Assembly (NCBI GenBank): GCA_963835825.1
Contig: CAWIGZ010000004.1
Coordinates: 124,001 to 188,000, forward strand
Length of the DNA stretch: 64,000 nucleotides
Direction of reading: 5' to 3'
DNA from: JADGRB01 sp963835825
GTDB taxonomy: Bacteria > Myxococcota_A > Polyangia > Fen-1088
In this document: positions 50,048-59,590 of the stretch, one piece after another
Layout of the letters: the number at the start of each line of letters is the position of its first letter
Position numbering within the stretch: position 1 is the stretch's first letter
Made by a program: the position numbers and the translations under genes
The notes under the pieces: model-generated
What the model was told of the DNA's origin: nothing
What the model saw: the letters and a program-made list of their open reading frames with translations, nothing else
Database searches by the model: none

Positions 50048-51934
50048 TTGCCGGCACGCGGGCCCTCAGAGGGTCCCCGGCGCTCGCCCGCGATCTTGGT
50101 CTGGGGTGCGGCGCTGGTTGGGCTCGCCACCGCCGCCCGCCTGATCTGGGCGCTGTCCGTTCCGACGGTGCCGGTGAGCGACTTCGCGATGTACCGCGAG
50201 TCGGCCAATTACCTGTCGGAGTTCGGCCGGCTCGATCACGGCTTCATCTACATGCCCGGCTTCGTGGCCCTGCTGGCGGCGATCCAGAACCTGGGGGGCG
50301 ATCTGCTGGCCCAGAAGCTCCTGGGGGTCTTCTTCGGTGCGTTGGGCGCCGCCGGGCTGTTCGTGGTGACCGGGAAGCTGGTCGACGACGCGGGCGCGCC
50401 CGCCGTCGCCGACGGCCGGGACGGCGAGACAGCCGGGTGGAGGCGGCTCTGCCCCTGGCCACACGCCGCGCTGGCGACGGCGATCTACGCCTTGTGGCCG
50501 GCCGGGGTGGCGATGTCGAGCGTGGTCGGCACCGACGTGCCGGCGGCGGCGCTGGTCGTCGGAGCGCTGGCCCTTCTGGCGGCGCTCGGTGGGGCGCGCC
50601 CCTGGACGGCGGCGCTGGCGTTCGGCGCCGCGATGGGGCTCGCCGCCTGGGTGCGCGCGGTGGCGCTGCCGCTGTCGGCGCTCTCCCTGGGGTACTGGCT
50701 GAGCCTGCGCCTTCGCCTCGGCCGCGCGCTCGCGCTGACCGCCGCAGGGCTGGCGGCGGCGCTGGTGGTGCTGTCGCCCTGGGCGTTGCGGCACCTCCGC
50801 CAGAGCGGATCCCTCTACTTCACCGACGATCACGGCGGGATCACCGCGCTCATCGGCGCCAATCCCAACTCCGAGGGGACGTACACGCGCGCGCTCAATC
50901 GCCTCTTCAAGGACGTCACCGGACGGAGCGTGCTCGACGAGCCGCACCACACGACCGACCAGGCCGCCTACGCGATGGTCCGCGAATGGACCCGGTTCGA
51001 GCCGCGCTACACGCTGGGGTTGATCACGCTCAAGGCGGAGCGTCTGTTCGATCCCGAGATCCGGCTGCTCTACTGGCCGATCTTCCGAAACGGCACGCTG
51101 GTCGGTCCGCGCGCCGCCTGGTTCGCCAGGCACCACGACGCGATCGAGACCGTCGCCGACGGGTTTGGGCTGACCGTGCTGGCGCTGGCGCTCGCCGGGA
51201 TCGGGATCGCGCTGGCGCGGCGGCGCTGGGCGCTGCTGGCCCTGTTGCCGTTCCAGCTGGCGCTCGCGGCGACCTACGTCCTCTTCTTCGCGGAGCCCCG
51301 CTATCGCCTGCCGATCGAGATGCTGGCGTTTCCCTTCGTCGCGCTGGCGGTCGGCGAGGTCGCCGCGCTCGGGCTGGCGCTGGGCCGCCGCCGCCCGGCC
51401 GACCTGCGCCACGCGTTGCGCGCGCTGGGGCCGGCGCTGCTGCTGGTCCTCTTGTGGCGGAGCGTCTGGCCGGCGGTGCTGGACGGCGGACGGGCGCTGC
51501 GGGCGCATCACCGGTGGGCGGCGACGGAGGCGGCGTTCCGGAGCGGAAGCGAAACGGGGACGCGCCTTCTCCTCTGGAGGCCGACGCCGCCGTTTTCGAG
51601 GACGTCACCGATCGAGGGGGCGCCGAGCGGCGTGCACCTTCGCGTCGGCGCCGACGGAGAGACGCGCGTCCACGTCCGACTGGGCGGCGGCGCCGTCGCG
51701 GGCGGCACGTACTTGGTCGCCCTGAAGGTCGCCGACGAAGCTGCCGACGCCGCTCGGCTGTCGATCGCCGACGGCGTGTTCGACCTGCCCCCCGGGTCGC
51801 CCACCGAGGTCGAGGTCCCCCTCAGGCACGCCGGCGGTCCGCTCGAGACGGACGTCGCGCTGGCCGGGCAGCCGGGCGCTTCAATTTGGCTCTATGAAGC
51901 ACGTATTGCAGCTTCCGATGTTATGACGCCCTGA
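50048..51934 (+). CDS. GT-C fold membrane glycosyltransferase (PMT/ArnT-like)
   Basis: 628 residues with about ten hydrophobic spans (the first at about 17-37) and a C-terminal soluble beta domain (about 520-628). After the first span comes VPVSDFAMYRESANYL, where the Asp fits the catalytic aspartate of GT-C enzymes, and later FFAEPRYRLPIEMLAFPFVALAV. It probably transfers a lipid-linked sugar in the periplasm. The TTG start and first codons overlap a hairpin (GGCCCTCAGAGGGTCC, 50061-50076) resembling the dispersed element, so the true start may lie further in, near 50095. Confidence 0.78.
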   Translation: MPARGPSEGPRRSPAILVWGAALVGLATAARLIWALSVPTVPVSDFAMYRESANYLSEFGRLDHGFIYMPGFVALLAAIQNLGGDLLAQKLLGVFFGALGAAGLFVVTGKLVDDAGAPAVADGRDGETAGWRRLCPWPHAALATAIYALWPAGVAMSSVVGTDVPAAALVVGALALLAALGGARPWTAALAFGAAMGLAAWVRAVALPLSALSLGYWLSLRLRLGRALALTAAGLAAALVVLSPWALRHLRQSGSLYFTDDHGGITALIGANPNSEGTYTRALNRLFKDVTGRSVLDEPHHTTDQAAYAMVREWTRFEPRYTLGLITLKAERLFDPEIRLLYWPIFRNGTLVGPRAAWFARHHDAIETVADGFGLTVLALALAGIGIALARRRWALLALLPFQLALAATYVLFFAEPRYRLPIEMLAFPFVALAVGEVAALGLALGRRRPADLRHALRALGPALLLVLLWRSVWPAVLDGGRALRAHHRWAATEAAFRSGSETGTRLLLWRPTPPFSRTSPIEGAPSGVHLRVGADGETRVHVRLGGGAVAGGTYLVALKVADEAADAARLSIADGVFDLPPGSPTEVEVPLRHAGGPLETDVALAGQPGASIWLYEARIAASDVMTP

Positions 51935-52001
51935 TCCTGGCGATCGTTCGCCTCTGCGGCGCCGCCCGTGTTAATGGAATACGAAGGGGGGGCGCACTCG
52001 G

Positions 52002-55000
52002 ATGAGCTCTGACGCCTTCGATCCCGAGCAGCCGTCGGTGCCGCCGGGCGAAAACTGGACCGCGCAGGTCGAGGCGCTGTTGCTGGAGGCCGAAGCGGCG
52101 CCCACCGGCGCCGAGCGGACGGCCATGCTCTGTCGAATTTCCGAGATCTACGAGCGTCGCCTCGGAGACCCGAACGCAGCGCTGGTCACGCTGCAGACCG
52201 CGCTCGCCGAGGACCCAGCCAGCGGCCGGGTGATCCAGGAAATGGAGCGCATCGCGCGGGGGAACGGATCGTGGGGCCAGCTGGTCGCGGTCATCGCCGA
52301 GGTCGCCGGGGCGCTGGACGATCGAAAGCAGGCGGCTGATCTCTGGGTGCAAATCGCGTTCTGGAACGAGACCGGGCGCGCGCAGCTGGACGAGGCGACC
52401 AAGGCGGCCGAAACGGCGCTGGCGCTGGCGCCGGAGCACGGGGGCGCGCTGGCGCTGCTCGAGAACCTCTATCGCCGGCAGCGGAGCTGGGATCGCTACG
52501 TCGAGATCCTGGCGCGCCGGCGGCAACTCCCGGGGGCCGATCCGGGCAAGGTCGGCGACGCCTACCGGGAGGTGCTGCGCTACGAGCCGCGGCACGCGGG
52601 CGCGCTCGGGGGGCTCGCGCGGCTGCACGAGGAGAGCGGCGAATGGGATGCCGCCGCGGAGGCCTTCCGCCGTCTGGTCGGCGTGCTGCCCGAGGGCGCG
52701 GAGCGCATCGAGGCGCAGTATGAGCTGGCGAAGCTGCTCAGCGAGCGGCTCCACGATCCGCGCGCCGCCGAGGAGCAGCTGGCGCTGGCGCTGGCGGTGC
52801 CCGGCGGCGAGGCGCACGTGCCGAGCCTGCTCCTGCTCGCCGCGATCTACCGCGAGCGGAAGGACTGGTTGAAGGCGCGGCAGCTGCTCGGGCGCGCGGC
52901 GGCGGCGGTCACCGACGTGGCCGACAAGACGCGCATCCTCGGCGATGCGGCGGAGATCTGCGCCACCGCGCTCGACGACGAGGTGCAGGCGGCCGAGCTC
53001 TACACGGAGATCCTGGCGCTCGACGACACGCGCACCGACCTCGTCGAGAAGCTGGCCGAGATCAAGCTCCGGCGCGGTGACTTTCCGGGGCTGCTTCCTC
53101 TGGCGGAGCGCCTGGCGAGCAGCGCCGACGGGGAGCCGCCGGCGGAACGCGCGCGTCGCCTCCATCGACTCGGGCGAGCGCGCGAGGCGACCGGCGACGA
53201 GGCGGGAGCGCTCGATGCGTTTCGGGCTGCCGCGCTGGTCGAGAGCTCCTCGACGGCGCCCTCCGCGGCGACGCTGGCCGCCCGCCATGGCCTCGCCGAG
53301 CTCACGTTCCGGCGGCAGGACTGGAGCGAGGCCGCCGCCGTCTACCAGAGCGTGCTCGACCACCCCGACGCGCTGGCGCGTGACGCGCAGCTCGTCGCCT
53401 ACGAGAGGCTGGGCATCGCCCGGCTGCGCGCCGGCCAGCCGGCGGAGGCGATCGAGCCGCTGGAGAAGGCGGTGACCCTCGATCCACGCCGCACCCGCGC
53501 GCTCGAGGCGCTGGTGGAGGCGGCCCGCGCCTCCGGCAACGACGACGCGGTCGTGCGCCACACCCAGGCGCTGCTGGCGGTCACCGACGATCCGCGGACC
53601 AAGCTGGGGCTGCTGGAGCACGTGGCGACGATTCACAGCGAGCGTCGCCACGATCCGCAGCGGGCGATCGCCGCCTATCTGGAGGCGCTGAAGATCTGGC
53701 CGGACGAGCGGTCGATCATGCACCGGCTGCTCGAGCTGTACACCGACACCAAGCAGTGGAAGCAATCCGTTCAGCTGCTGGAGCGGCTGGCCGCCCTGGC
53801 CGGCGATGCGACGCGCGGGCCGTACTTCGTGGCCGCCGGCAACATCCTGGCCGAAGAGCTGAACGCGCGGGGCGACGCGATCGAGGCGTTCGAGCAAGCC
53901 TTGGACGCCGATCCGTACGACCTCAAGACCTTCGAGCGCGTCGACCGGCTGGTCACGGAGGCGCACGACTGGAAGACGGAGGAGCGCGTCTATCGGCGGC
54001 AGATCAAGCGCCTCGGCGCCGAGCCGCCGCCGGACAAACGTCCTGCCCTCATCGCGTTGTGGCACGGCCTCGCCGAGATCTATCGGACCCGCCTCAAGGA
54101 CGGCTCCGGCGCCCTCGCCGCGTTCGAGGTGGCGGTGACGCTCGACCCCGAGGGCCTCGAACGCCGGCGGGCGCTGGCCGAGCTCTATCGCCTTTCCGGT
54201 CCGGAGGCCTATCCGAAGGCGGTCGCCCAGCACCAGGCGCTGGTGGCGCGCGCGAAGACCGCCGCCGAGATGGAGCCCGATTTGAGGATGCTGGTGCGCC
54301 TCTTCGTGGAGCTGGGAATGCTCGATCAGGCCCACGGCGCGGCGGCGGCGCTGGTGCTGATCGGAAAGGCCGACCCCGAGGAGCGTGCGCTTTACCAACA
54401 GTACCGGCCGAGCGGCGTGGTCCGGGCCCAGGCGCGTCTCACCGAGGAGGTCTGGCAAAAGCAGATCTACCACCCCGAGGAGGACTGGGCGCTGTCGCAG
54501 ATTCTGGCGACGCTCTCGCCGGTGGTGGCCACCACGCGGGCCCGGCTGTTCAAGGAGAGCGGGCTCAAGAAGAAGCAGCGGCGCGACGTCGCCTCGGATC
54601 CGTCGTTGCCGTGCAAGGTGCTCGCCTACGCCGGCGCGGTGCTGGGCGTTCCGACGCCCGAGGTGTACCTGGCACCGGAGATCCCCGGCGACGTGGACGT
54701 CGTCAACCTGCGGGTCGGCCCGACGGCGGGGGCGCCCGCGCTGGTGCTCGGAAAGGGGGTGGCCGAGATGGGCTCGGACATCGAGCTGGCCTTCGTGGCG
54801 GGACGGACGCTGGCGGCGCTGCGCCCGGATCATCTGTTGCGCTGGCCGACCTTCGTGCCGACGCTGGCGGAGCTGGAGGTCGTCGTGCGCGCGGCGATCC
54901 GCCTGGTCGACCCGAAGAGCGAGGTTCCCGCCGACCAGGCCGCGCCCGTCGCGCAGTACACGACGTTCCTCGAACGGACCTTGACCCCCCAGCTCGTCGA

Positions 55001-55283
55001 GCAATTGACCGCGCTGGTGCGGCGTTACGTGGCCACGACCCCCAGCCCCTACAGCCCGGACGTCGGCCGCTGGTCGCGCGCGGCCTGTTTCTCGACCATC
55101 CGCGCCGGCTTCTTGCTGGCCGGCGATCTGGAGTCGGCGGCGCGGCTCGGCCAGGCGGCTTACCCCGCGCTCGACCCGGCGGAGATCGTGCGTGACCTCT
55201 GCTCGTGGGGCGTCTCCGACGGCTATTTCGAGCTGCGCGCGCAGCTCGGCTTGCGCACCGTGAACCTCGAATTCCGCGGCTGA
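52002..55283 (+). CDS. Very large tetratricopeptide-repeat protein
   Basis: 1093 residues, nearly all helical repeats of about 34-38 residues, for example ISEIYERRLGDPNAALVTLQTALAEDPASG, AYREVLRYEPRHAGALGGLARLHEE, AYLEALKIWPDERSIMHRLLELY. The last 300 residues (from EERALYQQYRP) are a distinct region: VLAYAGAVLGVPTPEVYLAPEIPGDVDVVNL, then ELAFVAGRTLAALRPDHLLRW. There is no signal peptide; cytoplasmic scaffold or regulator. The ATG at 52002 follows AAGGGGGGG. Single intact frame across 3.3 kb. Similar giants occur in myxobacteria; the role is unknown. Confidence 0.85.
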   Translation: MSSDAFDPEQPSVPPGENWTAQVEALLLEAEAAPTGAERTAMLCRISEIYERRLGDPNAALVTLQTALAEDPASGRVIQEMERIARGNGSWGQLVAVIAEVAGALDDRKQAADLWVQIAFWNETGRAQLDEATKAAETALALAPEHGGALALLENLYRRQRSWDRYVEILARRRQLPGADPGKVGDAYREVLRYEPRHAGALGGLARLHEESGEWDAAAEAFRRLVGVLPEGAERIEAQYELAKLLSERLHDPRAAEEQLALALAVPGGEAHVPSLLLLAAIYRERKDWLKARQLLGRAAAAVTDVADKTRILGDAAEICATALDDEVQAAELYTEILALDDTRTDLVEKLAEIKLRRGDFPGLLPLAERLASSADGEPPAERARRLHRLGRAREATGDEAGALDAFRAAALVESSSTAPSAATLAARHGLAELTFRRQDWSEAAAVYQSVLDHPDALARDAQLVAYERLGIARLRAGQPAEAIEPLEKAVTLDPRRTRALEALVEAARASGNDDAVVRHTQALLAVTDDPRTKLGLLEHVATIHSERRHDPQRAIAAYLEALKIWPDERSIMHRLLELYTDTKQWKQSVQLLERLAALAGDATRGPYFVAAGNILAEELNARGDAIEAFEQALDADPYDLKTFERVDRLVTEAHDWKTEERVYRRQIKRLGAEPPPDKRPALIALWHGLAEIYRTRLKDGSGALAAFEVAVTLDPEGLERRRALAELYRLSGPEAYPKAVAQHQALVARAKTAAEMEPDLRMLVRLFVELGMLDQAHGAAAALVLIGKADPEERALYQQYRPSGVVRAQARLTEEVWQKQIYHPEEDWALSQILATLSPVVATTRARLFKESGLKKKQRRDVASDPSLPCKVLAYAGAVLGVPTPEVYLAPEIPGDVDVVNLRVGPTAGAPALVLGKGVAEMGSDIELAFVAGRTLAALRPDHLLRWPTFVPTLAELEVVVRAAIRLVDPKSEVPADQAAPVAQYTTFLERTLTPQLVEQLTALVRRYVATTPSPYSPDVGRWSRAACFSTIRAGFLLAGDLESAARLGQAAYPALDPAEIVRDLCSWGVSDGYFELRAQLGLRTVNLEFRG

Positions 55284-55301
55284 GCGCCCGTCGCTCTCGC
55301 T

Positions 55302-56645
55302 TCAGCTGAGCGGATAGGCCTCCGAGCCCATCTCCGTCGAATCGAGGCCGGAGAGCTCCACCTCGGCGTTCACGCGGTTGCCGATCAGCCGGTCGGTGAG
55401 CCGGAAAAAACCGAACGCCAGCGGGAAGACGAACAGGACGTTGGTGACGACGCCGATGAGCTGCGCGACCAGCTGGCTGCCGTCGCCGAACAGCAGGCCG
55501 CGCACCGGGCCGGCCACGCCGTTCCAGCCGACGCCGTAGGTGCCGTCGGCGAACAGCCCGAGCGACAGCGCGCCCCAGCACCCGCAGACGCCGTGCACCG
55601 AGAAGGCACCGACGGGATCGTCGATGCGAAACCGCATCTCGATCCAGGAGACCGCGCGCACGACCAGGAGGCCCGCCACGAGGCCGATCATCACCGCGGC
55701 AGCCGGGCTGACGAACGCGCACGGGCCGGTGATCGCCACCAGCCCCCCGAGGAGGCCGTTGCACACCATGGCGACGTCCGGCTTGCGCAGCGTGTGCCAG
55801 ACGAACACCAGGGCGGTGAAGGCGCCGGCGCTGGAGGCGAGCATGGTGTTGACGGCGATGGTGGCGATGCGCGGATCGCCCCCCGCCAGCGTCGAGCCGG
55901 CGTTGAACCCGAACCAGCCGAACGCCAGGATCAGCGTCCCGACGACGGTCATCGGCAGGTTGTGGCCCGGGATGGCGACGATCGTCCCGTCGCGCAGGAA
56001 CTTGCCGGCGCGCGGACCGAGCACGATGGCGCCGGCCAGCCCGGTCAAGCCGCCCGTGAGGTGCACCACCGTCGAACCGGCGAAGTCGACGTGACCGTGG
56101 CCGAGCCCCCAGTTCGTCCCCATCGCGGCCAGCCATCCGCCGCCCCAGACCCAGTTTCCGTAAAGGGGGTAGAGCAGCATCGACATGAACAGGCCGTAAA
56201 CCAAGAAGGAGGCGAAGCGCCAGCGCTCGGCCATCGCGCCGGTGGGGATGGTGGCGGCGGTGTCCATGAAGACCGCCGAGAACAGGAACATCGCCAGGTT
56301 CGCCGGATCGTGCGGCGCGGTCAGAAGCGCGAAGCGCGACGCGCCGAAGAGACCCAGGTGATGGCCGCCGAGCGTGAGGCCCACCTCGTGCGCGCCCGCC
56401 AGCGGCGCCCCCAGCGACGGCCAGCCCGCCACGCCCCCGGACATGAGGCCATATCCGACCAGCCAGAAGCCCAGCACGCCGAGCGGGTAAACGATGATGT
56501 TCATCGCCATCGTGTTGACGGCGTTCTTCGAGCGGGTGAAGCCGGTCTCGACCAGCGCGAAGCCGACCTGCATGAACATCACCAGGAACCCGGCCATCAG
56601 CACCCAGACCAGATTGAGCGCGATGTCGAGATGCCCCTGATTCAT
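55302..56645 (-). CDS. amt: Ammonium transporter (Amt family)
   Basis: 447 residues with 11-12 membrane spans. Signatures: NLVWVLMAGFLVMFMQVGFALVETGFTRSKNAVN, DTAATIPTGAMAERWRF, DFAGSTVVHLTGGLTGLAGAIVLGPR, GWFGFNAGST, and CGCWGALSLGLFADGTYG. It conducts ammonium or ammonia across the inner membrane. The usual partner glnK is not adjacent. A transmembrane Ser/Thr kinase gene lies 17 bases upstream on the same strand, so both may be expressed together. Intact frame. Confidence 0.94.
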   Translation of the reverse strand: MNQGHLDIALNLVWVLMAGFLVMFMQVGFALVETGFTRSKNAVNTMAMNIIVYPLGVLGFWLVGYGLMSGGVAGWPSLGAPLAGAHEVGLTLGGHHLGLFGASRFALLTAPHDPANLAMFLFSAVFMDTAATIPTGAMAERWRFASFLVYGLFMSMLLYPLYGNWVWGGGWLAAMGTNWGLGHGHVDFAGSTVVHLTGGLTGLAGAIVLGPRAGKFLRDGTIVAIPGHNLPMTVVGTLILAFGWFGFNAGSTLAGGDPRIATIAVNTMLASSAGAFTALVFVWHTLRKPDVAMVCNGLLGGLVAITGPCAFVSPAAAVMIGLVAGLLVVRAVSWIEMRFRIDDPVGAFSVHGVCGCWGALSLGLFADGTYGVGWNGVAGPVRGLLFGDGSQLVAQLIGVVTNVLFVFPLAFGFFRLTDRLIGNRVNAEVELSGLDSTEMGSEAYPLS

Positions 56646-56662
56646 GGCGACCTCTGTCTCGG

Positions 56663-57661
56663 TCAGCGCGGCGCGGGCGCGGCGGACGGCTGCTCGACGT
56701 GGCGGCTGCTGAAATAGATGAGCGCGCCCAGCCCGCCCATGACGCCGACGACGATGGCCACCTTGCCGAGGCGGCGCACCGCGCGTGCGACGCCGCGCCG
56801 GGGCGGGCGGGGCGCGTCGGGGGCGCGTCGCAGCGCCGACTGCGGATCGCGCAGCTCCGCCTGCAGCTCGGCGGCGCCGGCGTACCGGTCGCGCGGCTGC
56901 CGCTGGATCGCCTTCACGATGATCGCGTCCAGCGCCGGGTCGAGCTTGGGGACGAAGTAAGAGGGGGGCCTGGGATCTTCGCTGGCCTTGGCGCGCAGGA
57001 GCGCGTTGGCGTTGGAGCTCTGAAACGGCAGGTTCTTGGTGAGCATCTCGTACATCATGATCCCGACCGCATAGACGTCGGTGCGGGCATCGCCCCGGCG
57101 CCCGCCGATCTGCTCGGGCGCCATGTAGTCGGGCGTCCCGAGCGTCGACGAGATCCCGGCCCAGGTGAGACGGCGTTTCGATTCGTCGAGCGCGATCCCG
57201 AAGTCGAGGATCTTCACGCGTCCCTCGGCGGTGAGGAGGATGTTCTCGGGCTTGATGTCGCGATGAACGACCCCCTGGGCGTGCATGTACCCGAGCGCCT
57301 CGGTGACCTGGCGGGCGATGTCCAGCGCGCGTTCGTCGGGGAGCGGCGCGTCCGACTGGATGATGCTGCGGAGCGAGCGTCCGTCGACGTACTCCATGGC
57401 GATGTACATCCGGCTCTTCTCGCGCGGCTTCAGCACCTTGACGATGTTGGGGTGATCGAGCCTCTGGCCCATCTCCTCCTCACGCTTGAAGCGCTCGAAG
57501 AAGACGACGTCGCTCTCCAGCTGCGGGTGGGGGATCTTGAGCGCGACCTGGGCGCCGCTGGCGCCGTCGACCGCCTTGAAGATCGACGCCATCCCGCTGC
57601 GGGCCAAGAGCTCGCCGAGCTCGTATTGATCGAGCTTTTCTCCGACGACGGGCTCGCGCAT
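56663..57661 (-). CDS. Transmembrane Ser/Thr protein kinase
   Basis: 332 residues. Kinase domain about 12-275: Lys42 in VALKIPHP, Asp135 in VVHRDIKPEN, DFG at about 153-155, APE in YMAPEQIGG. The glycine-rich loop is unusual (LLARSGMASIFKA instead of GxGxxG). A C-terminal membrane span (VAIVVGVMGGLGALIYF, about 300-317) leaves a short periplasmic tail with no sensor domain. It is upstream of amt with a 17-base gap. Whether Amt is a substrate is untested. Confidence 0.9.
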   Translation of the reverse strand: MREPVVGEKLDQYELGELLARSGMASIFKAVDGASGAQVALKIPHPQLESDVVFFERFKREEEMGQRLDHPNIVKVLKPREKSRMYIAMEYVDGRSLRSIIQSDAPLPDERALDIARQVTEALGYMHAQGVVHRDIKPENILLTAEGRVKILDFGIALDESKRRLTWAGISSTLGTPDYMAPEQIGGRRGDARTDVYAVGIMMYEMLTKNLPFQSSNANALLRAKASEDPRPPSYFVPKLDPALDAIIVKAIQRQPRDRYAGAAELQAELRDPQSALRRAPDAPRPPRRGVARAVRRLGKVAIVVGVMGGLGALIYFSSRHVEQPSAAPAPR

Positions 57662-57844
57662 CAGCGGAGCGCCCGGGCTGACATGGCCGGCAACTTAGCA
57701 TGAACGTCGCGGCCGAGACCCGGTTCGCCCGCAGCGGCCGGAGGCCTTGGCCGGCGCCGGTGGCGGCCTCCGGCCCCTCTTCACCCGACGCGGCGGTTGA
57801 AATTCCGCCCCGCCTCGCGGAAGGATCCGGCCGCCAGAAGGATC

Positions 57845-57881
57845 GGAGAGGTGGCTGAGTGGCCGAAAGCGCCCGATTCGA
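57845..57881 (+). pseudogene. 5' fragment of tRNA-Ser (putative attachment site)
   Basis: GGAGAGGTGG, the D arm, and the anticodon stem up to GATTCGA match the intact tRNA-Ser(CGA) at 60028 at 36 of 37 positions. The 3' half is absent; unrelated DNA follows. The break falls in the anticodon loop, a known crossover site of tyrosine recombinases. A short frame crosses it, but only as translated tRNA sequence. Confidence 0.8.
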
Positions 57882-58041
57882 CGGACGCTGATCGTGAGTC
57901 GTTTCAGTCGCTTGCGGTTTCAGTCCGTTTCACGACCTCCGTCGAGGACGCTCGCGGTTCCGGACTCTCCCTGATCAAGAAGTTGTAAAGACGGTGGCCG
58001 GGCCTGGCAAGTCGAAGCCCTTCGTGGTCGGGTGACCGGGT

Positions 58042-58482
58042 CTACTTTGTCCGTGGTCCCAAGCCCGGAGATCTCCCCACCCAGGTCGGGTGAGGAACGA
58101 ACTGTCCGACCTCGGCGTCCAACTCGTGACTGTGGTACAGGTCCAAGCACTTCAGCAACTCGAAACGAACGTCGACGAACCCCTCCAACGGGTTGCGATA
58201 GTCGCGCCGCAGATATTTCTCGACCAGGTTGTCCGGCGACGAGGATGCCTTTTGGACGTCGAAGTACGTCCACTCCATCAAGGCACTTGCGGTCGCGCGG
58301 GCATCCTTCGCCGCGACAGGCTGGTCGCTGTAGGCTTTCGCAAGGCAGCTCGCCAGGACCCAGTCCTTGAAATTCATCCCGTTAGTTCGTCTCGCGGCTC
58401 CCGGCGAGTCGCTGGCGATTGACGCCGCGACCGCCAAGGACGGCAGCAGCGTCCATATTGCGATCGTTCGAGGGATCTTCAT
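58042..58482 (-). CDS. Tai4-like T6SS amidase immunity protein
   Basis: 146 residues with a signal peptide (about 1-23), placing it in the periplasm. The mature helical protein has WVLASCLAKAYSDQPVAAKDARATASALMEW, NLVEKYLRRDY and LLKCLDLYHSHELD, the pattern of Tai4 proteins that bind and block Tae4. Two cysteines (in LASCLA and LLKCLD) may pair. The ATG overlaps the tae4 stop in the ATGA arrangement. The match is from memory of the families, not a search. It protects the producer and siblings. Confidence 0.78.
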   Translation of the reverse strand: MKIPRTIAIWTLLPSLAVAASIASDSPGAARRTNGMNFKDWVLASCLAKAYSDQPVAAKDARATASALMEWTYFDVQKASSSPDNLVEKYLRRDYRNPLEGFVDVRFELLKCLDLYHSHELDAEVGQFVPHPTWVGRSPGLGPRTK

Positions 58483-58976
58483 GGGAGCGTCCAGAAATTT
58501 GCGCGCTCCGTTCGATAGTTCGCGCCGGGCTCGTTGAAGTAGCAATGGTCGTAACATCGAGTTCCGTCCCAGAGGGTGGCGTGGCCGAGTGCGTCATTCC
58601 ATCCACGGACCTCGAAAAGGATCAGGCCCTTTTTTCCGCTCAGGGGACCAGCGCCGGCGGGCGGATGTTTGACAACCTCGTCGGGCTTTCCCCACCTCTG
58701 TTTAAGGAATCGGATCAGGTCCTTGACTCGGAAGAAGTAGTTTCGATGATCCGCCCCGCAAACGGTCTCTGACACAATGCGAGGCAGATGAACGCCCGTG
58801 TAATTGAGGATGTAACTCATCCGGACGGCGCAGGTATTGAGCCACGGGTGCTCCCTGTTGTTTATATTGGCCGCAACCTGTCCTCCGACTACGAACGCGA
58901 CGCGTGCGGCGGCATTGGCGGGATCGTAGATTCTTTGAGAAGCGCGCCACACTGTCGAAAATGAAGGTTGTGTCAT
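58479..58976 (-). CDS. Tae4-like T6SS peptidoglycan amidase effector
   Basis: 165 residues, no signal peptide, as expected for a type VI effector. Tae4 enzymes are NlpC/P60-related DL-endopeptidases cutting D-Glu-mDAP in target peptidoglycan. Catalytic Cys49 lies in NTCAVRMS, His132 in GHATLWDG with Asp137; also YFFRVKDLIRFLKQRWGKPD, GKKGLILFEVRGWNDA, and the paired Cys141 and Cys145 in CYDHCYF, spaced like the regulatory disulfide of known Tae4. The ATG at 58976 has GGAG 8 bases upstream. No fused PAAR or VgrG domain is present, so delivery would need a T6SS elsewhere in the genome. Confidence 0.85.
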   Translation of the reverse strand: MTQPSFSTVWRASQRIYDPANAAARVAFVVGGQVAANINNREHPWLNTCAVRMSYILNYTGVHLPRIVSETVCGADHRNYFFRVKDLIRFLKQRWGKPDEVVKHPPAGAGPLSGKKGLILFEVRGWNDALGHATLWDGTRCYDHCYFNEPGANYRTERANFWTLP

Positions 58977-59279
58977 GCGGATCTCCATTAGCCCCTCGCG
59001 ACTTGCGTGGAGAGAGGAAGAACAAGCGGCCTTTTTGTCCGATAATCGCCGCTCGGTCAATTCCCGCCCCCATCCCCTGAGCCCTTTGGCCCCCTCCCAG
59101 GGGCGTGAACTACCTGGCCGGCGCCGCGGTCAAGGTCGTTATAAGGCACGCCCCTCAGAACAGGGACCCCTGTTCATCCGGGCCCCGCTCCGTGATCCAT
59201 TAGGGGTCGTCGTTCTTCACCGTGTTCACGTGCTTCGAAACCTTCGTTGCGACAAGCGCCCGAGGCGGCGCAGGACGCA
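58977..59279. other. Non-coding stretch upstream of tae4
   Basis: About 300 bases with no gene I can support. It holds the tae4 ribosome-binding site and presumably its promoter; no convincing -10/-35 pair was found. The AT-rich spot CGTTATAAGGC near 59138 is on the wrong strand or position for tae4. Confidence 0.4.
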
Positions 59280-59590
59280 TCATCGCCTGCGCCGCAGCGC
59301 CTCGCCCGTCAACCAGCTGTCGAGCTCGGTGCCTCCCACGATCATTGGCATCCGATCATGAACAGGCGCGACCACTGCGTTTGGCTCGATCGTCAGCACG
59401 GAAAACGTGGGCAGGGCGTCAGCAACCACAGAGAACTTTAGAAGGGCCCCGAGGACCATGCCGTCGTCCGACGGCATGGAACCACGTCGGAGGCGCGCAG
59501 TTCGCTGGCCACTCGTAGAACGTAGCCGGCCGGCGGGGGCGCCGGGCGCGCCGATCGCCAGGCGAGACCTCCGGGCAGGCGGGCCGGAAG
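59280..59590 (-). pseudogene. SRAP (YedK/HMCES-like) remnant
   Basis: The final frame reads FSVLTIEPNAVVAPVHDRMPMIVGGTELDSWL, the C-terminal signature of SOS-response-associated peptidases, which shield abasic sites in DNA. A neighbouring frame upstream carries TFYEWPANCAPPTWFHA, matching the GFYEW motif. The catalytic Cys2 start and the N-terminal third are missing or unrecognisable. It is broken by at least one shift and truncated, so a decayed gene within the island is the best reading. Confidence 0.65.

Noticed and set aside
51921..55004. 1027-codon open frame antisense to the TPR gene
   Set aside because: It is the codon-bias shadow of the 1093-residue TPR protein; the product is Arg/Leu/Gly-rich with no motif, whereas the plus-strand frame has clear TPRs and a ribosome-binding site.
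57797..57988. Small open frame of 63 codons through the tRNA fragment
   Set aside because: Its middle (EVAEWPKAPDS) is merely the translation of the tRNA-Ser 5' half, a common annotation artefact.
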